Assembly: GCA_963712305.1 (NCBI GenBank)
Contig: CAVQHI010000002.1
Coordinates: 1,426,001-1,490,000, forward strand
Length of the DNA stretch: 64,000 nucleotides
Reading direction: 5' to 3'
DNA from: DATFNI01 sp963712305
Lineage (GTDB): Bacteria; Bacteroidota; Rhodothermia; Balneolales; DATFMH01
The notes below the pieces were generated by a model that made no database searches, had not been told where the DNA came from, and saw nothing but the letters and a program-made list of their open reading frames with translations. This document shows, one piece after another, positions 42,533 through 50,870 of this stretch (position 1 is the first letter of the stretch; each line of letters begins with the position of its first letter). The translations under genes and the position numbers were made by a program.

Positions 42533-43438
42533 CTATAAAATTTCCAATATCTGCATCAAATCGGTGATGATGTTATCCGGTTTGACATCTTTCAAATACG
42601 GATTTTCTTCGCGCCAGCGCAGTGATCGTTTGTCTCCGGCAAACAACGCCGTTTTAAATCCAAATTTTCGGGCAGGCCAGACATCATTCAGCATGTCATT
42701 CCCCACGTATAACGCTTGTTCCGGTCTGAGTGAGTACTTGTTATAAAGTGCTTTTGCGCATTTTTCATAAAAAGAGGGCGAGGGTTTGGCCACTTTATGT
42801 TTGTATGAGAAAAAGCACAAATCCCAGTCAAAATCCAGATCATCCAGAGATTGATGAAGATGGGCATCAAAGAGGAGGGGAGTAAAAAACTGGGCGTTAG
42901 ATACGATTCCAAGCGTGTTATCCCTGCTATTCAGTTCTCCAATGAGTTCATGCAAATGCGGCATAGGCCAGGTTGGATTGACATGGCATTCGTATTCATT
43001 CGATAAGAGTGGGATCGCTTCGATTTTCGGTTCATGCTGAAGTACTCCGTCATGATATAGTTGTTCCCATACCTGCAGCCAGATATTACGAATATCAATA
43101 TCCGGAAAGTCGACGCCATCAGCGCTGAGTTTGCTTCGATTCTTGTCGATTGTTGTGAAAAACAGGTCTGATAATGTCTGCGGCACAATATCATTAGGTA
43201 GTTTCTGCCCGATCATTTGAAATGCCTGCTGTATCGCTGTACCTGTCTCGGTTTGTTTAGCAAGACTTAAATCGCCCGATCCTGAAATCATTAAAGTTCC
43301 ATAGACGTCGAATATGACAGCCTTAATCCCGTCCATTTTGTTTAAAACCGATTCTGTGCCGGTTGGCTGCGGTTCGAGAGGTCCGGACAGTTCCCGCATC
43401 CGGTTGATGATCTCTTTATTTCGGTTAGGATAATTCAT
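42533..43438 (-). CDS. HAD-superfamily hydrolase, candidate sugar-glycerate phosphatase
   Basis: A 301-residue HAD hydrolase. The nucleophile is Asp44 in VIFDVYGTLM; the motif II Ser/Thr is in LGIVSNAQF, the lysine in KVAKPSPSFYEKC and the acidic motif IV in VGNDMLNDVWPA. It has an unusual N-terminal extension of about 38 residues and a helical cap. Last gene of the four-gene minus-strand operon, 4 bases after the GT4 gene. Glucosyl-3-phosphoglycerate must lose its phosphate to become the solute, and no other phosphatase is in the operon, so this is my candidate for that step. It differs from the known GpgP/MpgP types, so the role is inferred. Confidence 0.75.
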   Translation of the reverse strand: MNYPNRNKEIINRMRELSGPLEPQPTGTESVLNKMDGIKAVIFDVYGTLMISGSGDLSLAKQTETGTAIQQAFQMIGQKLPNDIVPQTLSDLFFTTIDKNRSKLSADGVDFPDIDIRNIWLQVWEQLYHDGVLQHEPKIEAIPLLSNEYECHVNPTWPMPHLHELIGELNSRDNTLGIVSNAQFFTPLLFDAHLHQSLDDLDFDWDLCFFSYKHKVAKPSPSFYEKCAKALYNKYSLRPEQALYVGNDMLNDVWPARKFGFKTALFAGDKRSLRWREENPYLKDVKPDNIITDLMQILEIL

Positions 43439-43442
43439 GCTG

Positions 43443-44897
43443 CTAATCAGATTTAATGAGATAGAATCGTTCCGGTTTGAGAAACCGGTCCAATACTTTT
43501 TCAGGATCTATGAGTTCAATTGACCCTGACTCGGCATTCAAAAGACGACCGTAAATGTTCATCAGATGGGTATAGTAGGCTTCGGGATTATAGTCCTTAT
43601 TTACCAATTCTTTGTTGTGTGCTATAACATCAGCGCTGGGAATACGTCGTTGCAATGCATAGGTTTGTAGTTCCTCGCACGCGTTGGTATCGGAGACCAG
43701 TCTTTCCAGAACAGTTTGTTGAAGTTCTTCATCAAGTCGTCCAAAATCGATCGTTCCATTTTGAATGACGGCCTCCTCGAATTGTCCCAGGTATTCTTTC
43801 CTGTACTCCCTGTCATACCTTTTGTACATCTCCCGCAAGCCTTCTTCGATCTTGCTCAAAAAATCGGACACTGAAAACCAGTCAATTGGGATGGGCAGCA
43901 AAGAATACAGATGGTCGAGCTGGATACCGTTCTCTTTGAAATCTACTGTTATATCTGGCAAATCACGGCCACAAATAGGGCGGTTCATCAGCCAGGCCTC
44001 CAGGAAAGTCAGACCGAAACCTTCGGTGATACTGGATGTCATCAGGATGTCTGCAGCTTGTACAATTGCCGGAAAGGGATACTTTTGCTGATGGCCGGCT
44101 TCAAACGTAACCGGAAGTTGTTTGGATTGGGCATATGCAACCCATTGCTTGTAAAACCTGAGCTGTTTCTGATTCTGAGGTTCCAGGGTAATGGCGAAAT
44201 GAGTGTCCGGCTCAGCTATAATAGAATGAAGAAGAAATTCTCCCAGGTTTTTTCTGCGTATCCCACGGACGGGATAAAGAACCAGCGTTTCGCATTCCGG
44301 AAAAAGAGAGCGGGCCTTATTCCCCCAGTCGTTATTTTGCTCCATGGATACAGGGTTGGGCAAAACATGGAGACGATCATTCTGAAAACCGGATGCATTT
44401 AGCATCCGTTGATCTCTTTTCGTCAACGTAGCATAGTGGATGTGCGAGGCCGTGGGATAAAGAGGTAATCTATCGGAGTTGGTGAGATTTTGTCTAAGAA
44501 AGTGATAATTTTTCGCGCGGCCGTCTTCTGCAAAATCATGTATCTGTAATAATATCGGGATTTGCTGATTGGCCCAATATGTTACCAGCTGCGGAACAGT
44601 CGTGTTTTTTCCCAGACTGTGATTATGAATGTGCCAAAGGTCGGGCGTGCGTCCAAAAACCCGTGATATCACTTTATCAAGGTCGCTGGCAATTTCGGGT
44701 ATCTTGCTTTTGTTTGGTGTTGCCTCATATCCGAGGGCATTATGAGTGATGATCGTATCAATTGCATCCGAATTGGTTTCTTCTCCGCAAACAACCACCA
44801 CCTCATGGCCGTACTCTTTGAGCAGTTTTGCAGTAGACTCGATAACACGGGTCACACCCCCGCCCCGTAAATGATAATGCAAGAGCCCTATCAACAT
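43443..44897 (-). CDS. Second GT4-type glycosyltransferase of the glucosylglycerate locus
   Basis: A 484-residue GT-B fold enzyme. The N-terminus MLIGLLHYHLRGGGVTRVIES carries the acceptor-side glycine loop, and the C-terminal half has VRGIRRKNLGEF and TSSITEGFGLTFLEAW (the E-x7-E nucleotide-sugar motif). After about residue 390 a 95-residue helical tail, absent in most GT4 enzymes, follows (RRIPSADVIAHNKELVNKDYNP). It lies 48 bases after gpgS and 4 bases before the HAD gene. It likely extends glucosyl-3-phosphoglycerate by a further sugar, in parallel with the plus-strand GT4. The donor sugar cannot be predicted. Confidence 0.78.
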   Translation of the reverse strand: MLIGLLHYHLRGGGVTRVIESTAKLLKEYGHEVVVVCGEETNSDAIDTIITHNALGYEATPNKSKIPEIASDLDKVISRVFGRTPDLWHIHNHSLGKNTTVPQLVTYWANQQIPILLQIHDFAEDGRAKNYHFLRQNLTNSDRLPLYPTASHIHYATLTKRDQRMLNASGFQNDRLHVLPNPVSMEQNNDWGNKARSLFPECETLVLYPVRGIRRKNLGEFLLHSIIAEPDTHFAITLEPQNQKQLRFYKQWVAYAQSKQLPVTFEAGHQQKYPFPAIVQAADILMTSSITEGFGLTFLEAWLMNRPICGRDLPDITVDFKENGIQLDHLYSLLPIPIDWFSVSDFLSKIEEGLREMYKRYDREYRKEYLGQFEEAVIQNGTIDFGRLDEELQQTVLERLVSDTNACEELQTYALQRRIPSADVIAHNKELVNKDYNPEAYYTHLMNIYGRLLNAESGSIELIDPEKVLDRFLKPERFYLIKSD

Positions 44898-44945
44898 GGA
44901 TATTCACTCGTAGTTTGATTCCCGTGTATGTCCATGCAGGTTCTG

Positions 44946-45935
44946 CTACTCAACCTCTGTCTCCGGGATGGAATATTTTTTGCGGTATTCCGGAATGGTG
45001 ATCATCGGAGGGCGTTCATCCTCAACAATCTCAAACTTGATCTGCTGATAATCTTTTTCTTTCGCCTGAAATTGACGAAGGATTGTGTGATAATCAGGTA
45101 TTTCTTTCAAGACACCAAGTTTTTCTGATCTTCGCAGAAACGTCTGCATGATGCCAAACGCCATTTTCCCAAGGTCGCGGGTCGACTGATTGCGATGGAC
45201 ACGCTGGTCAAGATCAGTTTGCGCAAATGCCGACAGTCCCCATTGATGGTATACGTCGAGAAGATGTGACGTTTCCACACCGTATCCGATAGGGAAGGAT
45301 ATCCGTTCCAGCACTTCACGGCGCACGGCATATTCACCTGAAAGCGGCTGAATGAGCCCTGTAAGATCTGGGAACAATAACGAAAAAAGAGGGCGAACAA
45401 GAATTTCAGTTACCCGGCCGCCACCCGATGGGCGAACGCCTTGTGAGTAGGCCAGGGGACGATCGTAGAACGCTTTGACATATTTGGTCTCGTCGTTATA
45501 AATCAACGGCGCAACGAGGCCGTAAACGAAGCGAGGGTGAATATTTTTGATATCGGCATCCACATAGCATATGATATCGCCAGATAGCTGATAGATGGCT
45601 TTCCAGAGATTTTCACCCTTGCCACGCTTGTTCTCTAAATTAGGCAGAATGTCAGCAGCATTGTAAACCTGCGCCCCGAATGCTGAGGCGACTTCGACTG
45701 TGTTATCTTCAGAGCCGGAATCGATCACGGCTATTTCGTCAACAAGGGGATAGCGTTGCATTAGTTCAGAACGAAATAGTACTATTTCCTTCCCGATCGT
45801 TTTCTCTTCGTTCAACGTCGGGATGCAAAGCGATATAGAAATATTACGCCGTTCTTTCTCTTCAACCAGTTTCTTCAAATCCCAGAATTGGGAATGATGA
45901 AACGTATTACTTTTTATCCACTCTTCAATTTTCAT
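44946..45935 (-). CDS. gpgS: Glucosyl-3-phosphoglycerate synthase (GT81)
   Basis: A 329-residue GT-A fold enzyme that joins glucose from NDP-glucose to 3-phosphoglycerate, the first committed step to glucosylglycerate. The nucleotide-sugar site has the metal-binding DAD triad (Asp126, Asp128) in IICYVDADIKNIHPRFVYGLV, and FPIGYGVETSHLLDVY matches the GpgS acceptor region. The ATG at 45935 is preceded by AAAGGA and overlaps the end of the M20 gene by 11 bases, so the two are translationally coupled; a longer frame from 45971 is less likely. Length is typical of GpgS. Confidence 0.88.
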   Translation of the reverse strand: MKIEEWIKSNTFHHSQFWDLKKLVEEKERRNISISLCIPTLNEEKTIGKEIVLFRSELMQRYPLVDEIAVIDSGSEDNTVEVASAFGAQVYNAADILPNLENKRGKGENLWKAIYQLSGDIICYVDADIKNIHPRFVYGLVAPLIYNDETKYVKAFYDRPLAYSQGVRPSGGGRVTEILVRPLFSLLFPDLTGLIQPLSGEYAVRREVLERISFPIGYGVETSHLLDVYHQWGLSAFAQTDLDQRVHRNQSTRDLGKMAFGIMQTFLRRSEKLGVLKEIPDYHTILRQFQAKEKDYQQIKFEIVEDERPPMITIPEYRKKYSIPETEVE

Positions 45936-47115
45936 CACAATATCCTTTGTCGATTGCCTTAAGTATCCCAATGAGTTGAGCTATCCCTTTATACATTGGG
46001 TCTATAAGCACACTTTCATTCGGTTCGTGAATATGTTCCGCTTTACTTATACCGACTGTTATTGCAGGGATGTCATGCGATATGAAGGCACTCAGTTCGG
46101 AGATGCTCGGCCGGACTACGGTTTCAATGTCCATGGTTTTCATAATGTCGCGTGTTACTCGCGAGAGGGGATGCTGAAACTTGATTCCTCCGGGTCTGCG
46201 AGTAGCGACAATATCCAATTTGACATGCATCCCTGACTGTGATGAAACTTCTGCCACGATCTCTTCCAGCTGGTCGCGAATCTGACGTACAATCTCTGCC
46301 GTTTCGCTGCGGACCTCAAACTGCAAGGTGGCTTTTGTTGCGGCCGTATTGTACGAATGGCCGGCATTGATGGCACCCATGATGATATACGTCCGTGGCC
46401 GTTTTGGAAGCCGAATATCGATGATCTTGTTGATCACTTCGTTGATCGTGATGATGGCGTTGGTGTCGGACATCCTGAGCAAATCCTCTTCTTCAGGAAC
46501 TGTACAGGTTATTACTCCACGGAACATGCCAACCGATGAATAACTGAGGCGTCCAAGTTGAGCTCCCTCAATAGACACACCGGCATGAATTGGTATGATT
46601 GAGTTGCTTAAAAAGAACCTCAACCCTTCCAGATTTCCTTGTCCAAGACTGCGTGTGGTGCCCATCAACAGCAGATCTGATTCAAGCTCGATGTCCATAT
46701 TCTGTAAAATTGCCGGAATAGTACTTAGTACCGCGAGTCCAAGACTATTATCTGCGACACCAGGACCTGTGATTTTATCCGGACCGACAGAAATGGTATG
46801 ATCAACCTTTTCAGAAAAGACCGTATCGGCATGTGCCACCATCAAAATGGTTCTATCTCCCTTCTTTCCGGGCAACAACCCTACCGTATTTCCAACTTCA
46901 TCGGTAGAGCAGTTCTGAAGATCAGACTCTGTAAACCTGTTCTTAACGAACTCGAGGCGATCAGCTTCCTGAAATGTAGGTGCAGGGATTTCACCAATCA
47001 TCACCAAATTGGCAAGCAGCAGGTCTCGCTGTTCTTTTGCAGCTTTTTCTAGAGAAGGGATATGGCGTAGAATTTCATCTCTGAATTTGTTTGATTGCTT
47101 TTTAGTTTCGGCCAT
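45925..47115 (-). CDS. M20 family metallo-hydrolase
   Basis: A 396-residue zinc hydrolase of the M20 (peptidase T / carboxypeptidase) clan. The metal-binding His is in MVAHADTVFSEK, the bridging Asp follows in GPGVADNSLGLAVLSTI, and a dimerisation lid lies between residues about 200 and 310. Further down come ISHDIPAITVG and the final HxxxE-like EHIHEPNE. Where peptidase M20 enzymes have a Glu-Glu pair, here there is GTTRSLGQGN after the bridging region, so the general-base Glu is not evident. It is the first gene of the gpgS operon. Its role there is unknown: it may be a peptidase or may act on an amide or ester of the solute. Confidence 0.8.
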   Translation of the reverse strand: MAETKKQSNKFRDEILRHIPSLEKAAKEQRDLLLANLVMIGEIPAPTFQEADRLEFVKNRFTESDLQNCSTDEVGNTVGLLPGKKGDRTILMVAHADTVFSEKVDHTISVGPDKITGPGVADNSLGLAVLSTIPAILQNMDIELESDLLLMGTTRSLGQGNLEGLRFFLSNSIIPIHAGVSIEGAQLGRLSYSSVGMFRGVITCTVPEEEDLLRMSDTNAIITINEVINKIIDIRLPKRPRTYIIMGAINAGHSYNTAATKATLQFEVRSETAEIVRQIRDQLEEIVAEVSSQSGMHVKLDIVATRRPGGIKFQHPLSRVTRDIMKTMDIETVVRPSISELSAFISHDIPAITVGISKAEHIHEPNESVLIDPMYKGIAQLIGILKAIDKGYCDEN

Positions 47116-47159
47116 TATGTCAAATGGATCAATTGATTAATTGAACGATTACTTTTTAA

Positions 47160-47190
47160 AATATAAAAAAGCAGGTAAAATGCTTGTCAA
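47160..47190 (-). promoter_or_regulatory. Promoter of the M20-gpgS-GT4-HAD operon
   Basis: On the minus strand TTGACA (47190-47185) is followed after 19 bases by TATATT(TT) (47165-47160). It is a good sigma-70-like pair lying about 45 bases before the M20 ATG at 47115. The TATATTTT half also resembles TAnnTTTG. Confidence 0.45.
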
Positions 47191-47327
47191 CCTCATAACT
47201 CTTATTTATCTCTTATCGTTCAACGGGTTACATGGATTTATTTTATACTAAATTTATAGTATTAAAACGTATAATAAATGGGCCTCATCTCAAACTGTGG
47301 TTTAAAAAAGTGTCAGGTTACTTTCAG

Positions 47328-47822
47328 TCAGGAGGTGACGCGAACCGTAACCGGTTCAACTTTATGTGGATGGCAAATGGCCCGTATAGCGTGTTCCACA
47401 TGTTTGAACACCCTGAATTGTCCGTCGTAAATACTTCTGATCGTTTGATCAGGCTCGATGACAAATGTCATCCGGCTAGCTTGCCCGAGCAACGGACGAT
47501 ACGCATCATACATACGGCACACTTCTCCAGCAGGATCCGATAACAACTCAAATGGGAGTTGAAATTTTTTACGAAAACGCCGGTGCGATTTCATGTTATT
47601 GGTACTGATTCCAATGACATCCGCATTTTGCTCTTCCAGCTGATCGATTTCATCGCGGAATGCAATAGCTTCGCGTGTACAGAGCGTACTGAAATCACCC
47701 GGATAGAAGAACAAAACGAGTGAATTCTCCCTGTTCTTCAGTTCCTCACTAAGAGTGAAGGGTTCGCCTGAAGTAGATGGAAGCGTAAAGTCAGGTGCCT
47801 TGTCCCCAACCAGTAGTTTCAT
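47328..47822 (-). CDS. Peroxiredoxin (AhpC/TSA-BCP group)
   Basis: A 164-residue thiol peroxidase. The peroxidatic Cys48 is in FFYPGDFSTLCTREAIAFRDE, the family signature, and PDFTLPSTSGE is the typical start. A second cysteine, Cys102 (GEVCRMYDAY), could be the resolving one; there is no Cys at the +5 position of classic BCP. The enzyme reduces hydroperoxides with thiol donors. Start ATG at 47822; it is alone, with spacers of about 210 and 240 bases on the two sides. Confidence 0.93.
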   Translation of the reverse strand: MKLLVGDKAPDFTLPSTSGEPFTLSEELKNRENSLVLFFYPGDFSTLCTREAIAFRDEIDQLEEQNADVIGISTNNMKSHRRFRKKFQLPFELLSDPAGEVCRMYDAYRPLLGQASRMTFVIEPDQTIRSIYDGQFRVFKHVEHAIRAICHPHKVEPVTVRVTS

Positions 47823-48062
47823 ATAACCCTTGAAGGCCTTTAGATGATGTGAATAAATGTTGATTGCTAATCAATGGTGGTAAAGATACAACTTTCACAA
47901 CAGGTGCACTATTACAAAATTTTACCAATCACGAATTGGTTGTGCATCCGTCTCACAGATACTACCGATACATTGTGGCTGTTATAACGCACACAAAGTG
48001 ACATTATTGAACGGTTCGTACGCAAGATAGTCGATTTGCTCATATCATAAAAAAAAGATTTT

Positions 48063-48539
48063 TCAACATAGTCCCATTTCGATGTTCTCGTGCTGTAAAA
48101 GCCATATTTTCCAGGGGATTCCCCATCCGAATCCTGTCAGCTTTCCGTTTGATCCCATAACACGATGACAAGGCAAAATGATTGGAATGGGGTTGTTGCC
48201 AACAATCTGTCCCACTGCCTGAAAAGCTTTTGGCCGGCCGGATTGCCGTGCTATAACCCCATAAGTCGTCGTTGTGCCGTACGGTATTTGGGTGAGTGAT
48301 TTCCAGACGTTCATCTGGAAGTCCGATCCCTGTAAATCTAATGGTACGGTAAAGGTGATTCGGGAGTGATTGAAGTACTTATCCAGTTCATCGCAGCATT
48401 GTTCAAGCATGGAATTTTCAGATTTAGCTGATTCCTGGGATTCATCTTCACTCAGTGATATCCCGGTGATACCATTATTGCTTGCTGATATACGGAGCCA
48501 CCCGTTTGGCGACTCGAAAAGACAAAATTCACCATTCAT
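48063..48539 (-). CDS. ogt: Methylated-DNA--protein-cysteine methyltransferase
   Basis: A 158-residue suicide DNA-repair protein that moves the methyl group of O6-methylguanine to its own cysteine. The acceptor Cys124 is in PIILPCHRVMG. The DNA-binding wing has TQIPYGTTTTYGVIA and GRPKAFQAVGQIVGNNP, and the C-terminus is GIPWKIWLLQHE. I choose the ATG at 48539 because it starts a typical Ogt N-terminus (FCLFESPNGWLRI) and leaves 16 bases after the upstream gene; the longer frame to 48614 overlaps it. Confidence 0.93.
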   Translation of the reverse strand: MNGEFCLFESPNGWLRISASNNGITGISLSEDESQESAKSENSMLEQCCDELDKYFNHSRITFTVPLDLQGSDFQMNVWKSLTQIPYGTTTTYGVIARQSGRPKAFQAVGQIVGNNPIPIILPCHRVMGSNGKLTGFGWGIPWKIWLLQHENIEMGLC

Positions 48540-48555
48540 TGGAAATCCAGGTTGA

Positions 48556-48957
48556 TTACTCAGATGAAAATGACTGCCTGAGGCTGTCGGCATTATAGCT
48601 AAATGTGACAGCATGAGAATCTGTAATCACAACTTGAGCAGAAATACTCTGATAGCGAAATCTCAGTGTATCGTAACTTATATTGTAATTTTTTTTCGAA
48701 AGAATGAAACGGGCAACCTTGAGGGCATTTTGCTGCCACTGCGAACGCGACAGGCTATCGGCATTACGGTACATAAGAACATGCAACGTTTCTTTTTGAA
48801 GTGAAGCATGTAAGAAACGAACGGGATATTCAGCATATAAGTCCCGATTCATATGAGCCAGGCCTGCATTTTCCTTACAAGCAGTCAGACTGAGTGCAAT
48901 GAATAAAAGAGGGAAGAGAAAGTTCTTAAAAGGAGATATTTTATGTCGTCGACTCAT
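48556..48957 (-). CDS. Small lipoprotein of unknown function
   Basis: A 133-residue exported protein. The N-terminus has a basic start, a hydrophobic stretch and the lipobox LTAC, then the mature part (KENAGLAHM..). The remainder is mixed alpha/beta with no domain I recognise (NALKVARFILSKKNYNISYDTLRF). It ends 16 bases before ogt, so the two are probably transcribed together. No relatives are identified. Confidence 0.6.
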   Translation of the reverse strand: MSRRHKISPFKNFLFPLLFIALSLTACKENAGLAHMNRDLYAEYPVRFLHASLQKETLHVLMYRNADSLSRSQWQQNALKVARFILSKKNYNISYDTLRFRYQSISAQVVITDSHAVTFSYNADSLRQSFSSE

Positions 48958-49097
48958 TAATTATTAGTATGGTTTCGCAGGCATCATAATATAGTCCTGC
49001 AGATAAAGACAATCACCGGATTGTCGGGATGAATTATATCATAAAGGTTATCTTAACCAGCCATCGTTGGCGCAAAAATACAAGTTTAAAAGGAAAA

Positions 49098-49982
49098 ATG
49101 ATCAGCAAACCTTTCGTACGCATTATCGGCTTTGTAGTTCTAATTTTGGTTGGCTTATATATCTACAATAATGCCACATCTCCCAGAACTTTTGAGGTAA
49201 GGGGGAGGGTTGCCGGTTTTAGTACGGATCGAAATTCAGTGATCATCTCTCACGAAGATATTCCCGGATATATGAAAGCAATGACCATGCCTTTTGCCGT
49301 TCGTGATACCTCACAACTGACAAGTCTCAAAGTCGGGGATCCGGTAGGTTTTACCCTGCATGTTTCGACTAATGACGCATGGATAACAGACATACATAAT
49401 GTTCCTGATTCATTGGTGCATGCGGATTCATCCGAAAGCGCGATGATGGGTCGTGTTGACGGGACCGGTGATAATAAGCAATTGCATAATGGCGATCTGT
49501 TGCCGGATTTAAAGCTGACTAACCAGGACGGCAAAAAAATCAACACTCATGATTTTCGGAAGAAAGTACTCGTTTTGACTTTCTTTTATACGAGCTGCCC
49601 GCTTCCGAATTACTGTCCGCTGATGTCAAACAATTTTAAGGAAGCAGAGACGACCCTGGTTAAGGCTTATGGTGAAAAGGTTCACCTGCTCAGTATCAGT
49701 TTTGACACGCAGACGGATACACCGGATGTTTTGAAGAAGTACGGCGAAAGGTATGATGCTCAATTCAAATACTGGTCTTTTGCATCAGGATCAGTTGATG
49801 AAATAGGAAAGCTGACTTCGGCCTTCGGTGTTTTTTATCAGCCTGCAAAAGGACTATTTACCCACAATCTGCGCACAGTTGTGATTGATCCAAATGGACG
49901 TGTCAGAAAAATATTTCCTGGCAATGATTGGACCCCGGAGGATCTGGTACGGGAAATCGCGGCTGCTGCCACTCCATCCTGA
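49098..49982 (+). CDS. SCO1/SenC protein with N-terminal CusF-like copper-binding domain
   Basis: A 294-residue membrane-anchored protein. One N-terminal helix is followed by a CusF-like domain (EVRGRVAGFSTDRNSVIISHEDIPGYM split as EVRGRVAGF and ISHEDIPGYM, then AMTMPFAV), whose conserved His and Met bind copper. Then comes a thioredoxin-fold SCO1 domain with the metal cysteines Cys167 and Cys173 in SCPLPNYCP (five residues apart, versus three in classic SCO1) and the third ligand His in THNLRTVVID. It probably delivers copper to cytochrome c oxidase or guards against copper stress. The ATG at 49098 has AAGGA upstream. Confidence 0.9.
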   Translation: MISKPFVRIIGFVVLILVGLYIYNNATSPRTFEVRGRVAGFSTDRNSVIISHEDIPGYMKAMTMPFAVRDTSQLTSLKVGDPVGFTLHVSTNDAWITDIHNVPDSLVHADSSESAMMGRVDGTGDNKQLHNGDLLPDLKLTNQDGKKINTHDFRKKVLVLTFFYTSCPLPNYCPLMSNNFKEAETTLVKAYGEKVHLLSISFDTQTDTPDVLKKYGERYDAQFKYWSFASGSVDEIGKLTSAFGVFYQPAKGLFTHNLRTVVIDPNGRVRKIFPGNDWTPEDLVREIAAAATPS

Positions 49983-50009
49983 GATAATAACAACTATCAA
50001 ATCGTATAA

Positions 50010-50858
50010 ATGAAATCACGTAATCTTACCCTTCAGCTATTATTAATTACTCTTCTCTTAGCTTGCAGTACATCTCAACCGGTTATAAAAAAAGATACAA
50101 GTCGGGATACCCATAAGCTTCTTCAACAGGATGTACTGGCTGTTATGTGGTATCAAAGGGCGGCAGAGTGCAGGGCTTTGTATTACCAGGCCTTTAACCT
50201 GGCTCATGATCGACTGAATCAAATACTGTCGGCCGACACAACCGGTCGCAAGATGGCTGTTGTCGTTGACATTGATGAGACGGTACTAAGCAACAGTCCC
50301 TGGCAGGCGTATTCCATATTGAAGGACGCGCCCTACCCGGAAGGCTGGGATGATTGGATAAAGTCCGCCGGGGCAGATCCAACACCGGGAGCTGTTGATT
50401 TCCTGAAGTACGCCGTGTCTCATGGTGTGAACGTTTATTATATCAGCAATAGAAAAGAGGATAATCTTCAGCCTACCATCAAAAATCTGAAAAAGTGGAA
50501 TTTCCCGGAAGCTGATGTCAGTCACGTACTACTGAAGACCACAACCAGCGATAAGACGGAACGTCGCTTCAATGTCGAAAAGACCCGCGAGATTGTCCTT
50601 ATGATGGGAGATAACCTTGGCGATTTTCAGCAGTTATTTCAGGGTAAGGGGAGTGAAGAAAGGAATGCACTTGTTAATCAAAATGAAAGTAAGTTCGGCC
50701 GGCGCTTCATTATGCTGCCTAACCCAATGTATGGAGAATGGGAGGGCGCAATTTATCAATATCATTACGGAAAGACGGCAAGCGATAAAATGAATGATCG
50801 GTTGAACGCCTTGCAATCTTTCAACAGAAATAGTTACTATGAATCAAAACAGAACTAA
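50010..50858 (+). CDS. Class B/C acid phosphatase, lipoprotein e(P4) family
   Basis: A 282-residue outer-membrane lipoprotein phosphatase. Signal peptide and lipobox LLLACS (Cys19) are clear. The HAD nucleophile Asp87 and acid Asp89 are in VVDIDETVLSNS, with ISNRKEDNL and the acidic pair in MGDNLGDF downstream. The e(P4) group dephosphorylates NMN, NAD-derived nucleotides and 5'-nucleotides at the cell surface so that nucleosides can be taken up. It sits 27 bases after the SCO1 gene and 12 before sufE. Confidence 0.92.
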   Translation: MKSRNLTLQLLLITLLLACSTSQPVIKKDTSRDTHKLLQQDVLAVMWYQRAAECRALYYQAFNLAHDRLNQILSADTTGRKMAVVVDIDETVLSNSPWQAYSILKDAPYPEGWDDWIKSAGADPTPGAVDFLKYAVSHGVNVYYISNRKEDNLQPTIKNLKKWNFPEADVSHVLLKTTTSDKTERRFNVEKTREIVLMMGDNLGDFQQLFQGKGSEERNALVNQNESKFGRRFIMLPNPMYGEWEGAIYQYHYGKTASDKMNDRLNALQSFNRNSYYESKQN

Positions 50859-50870
50859 TAGTCTAAAGTA

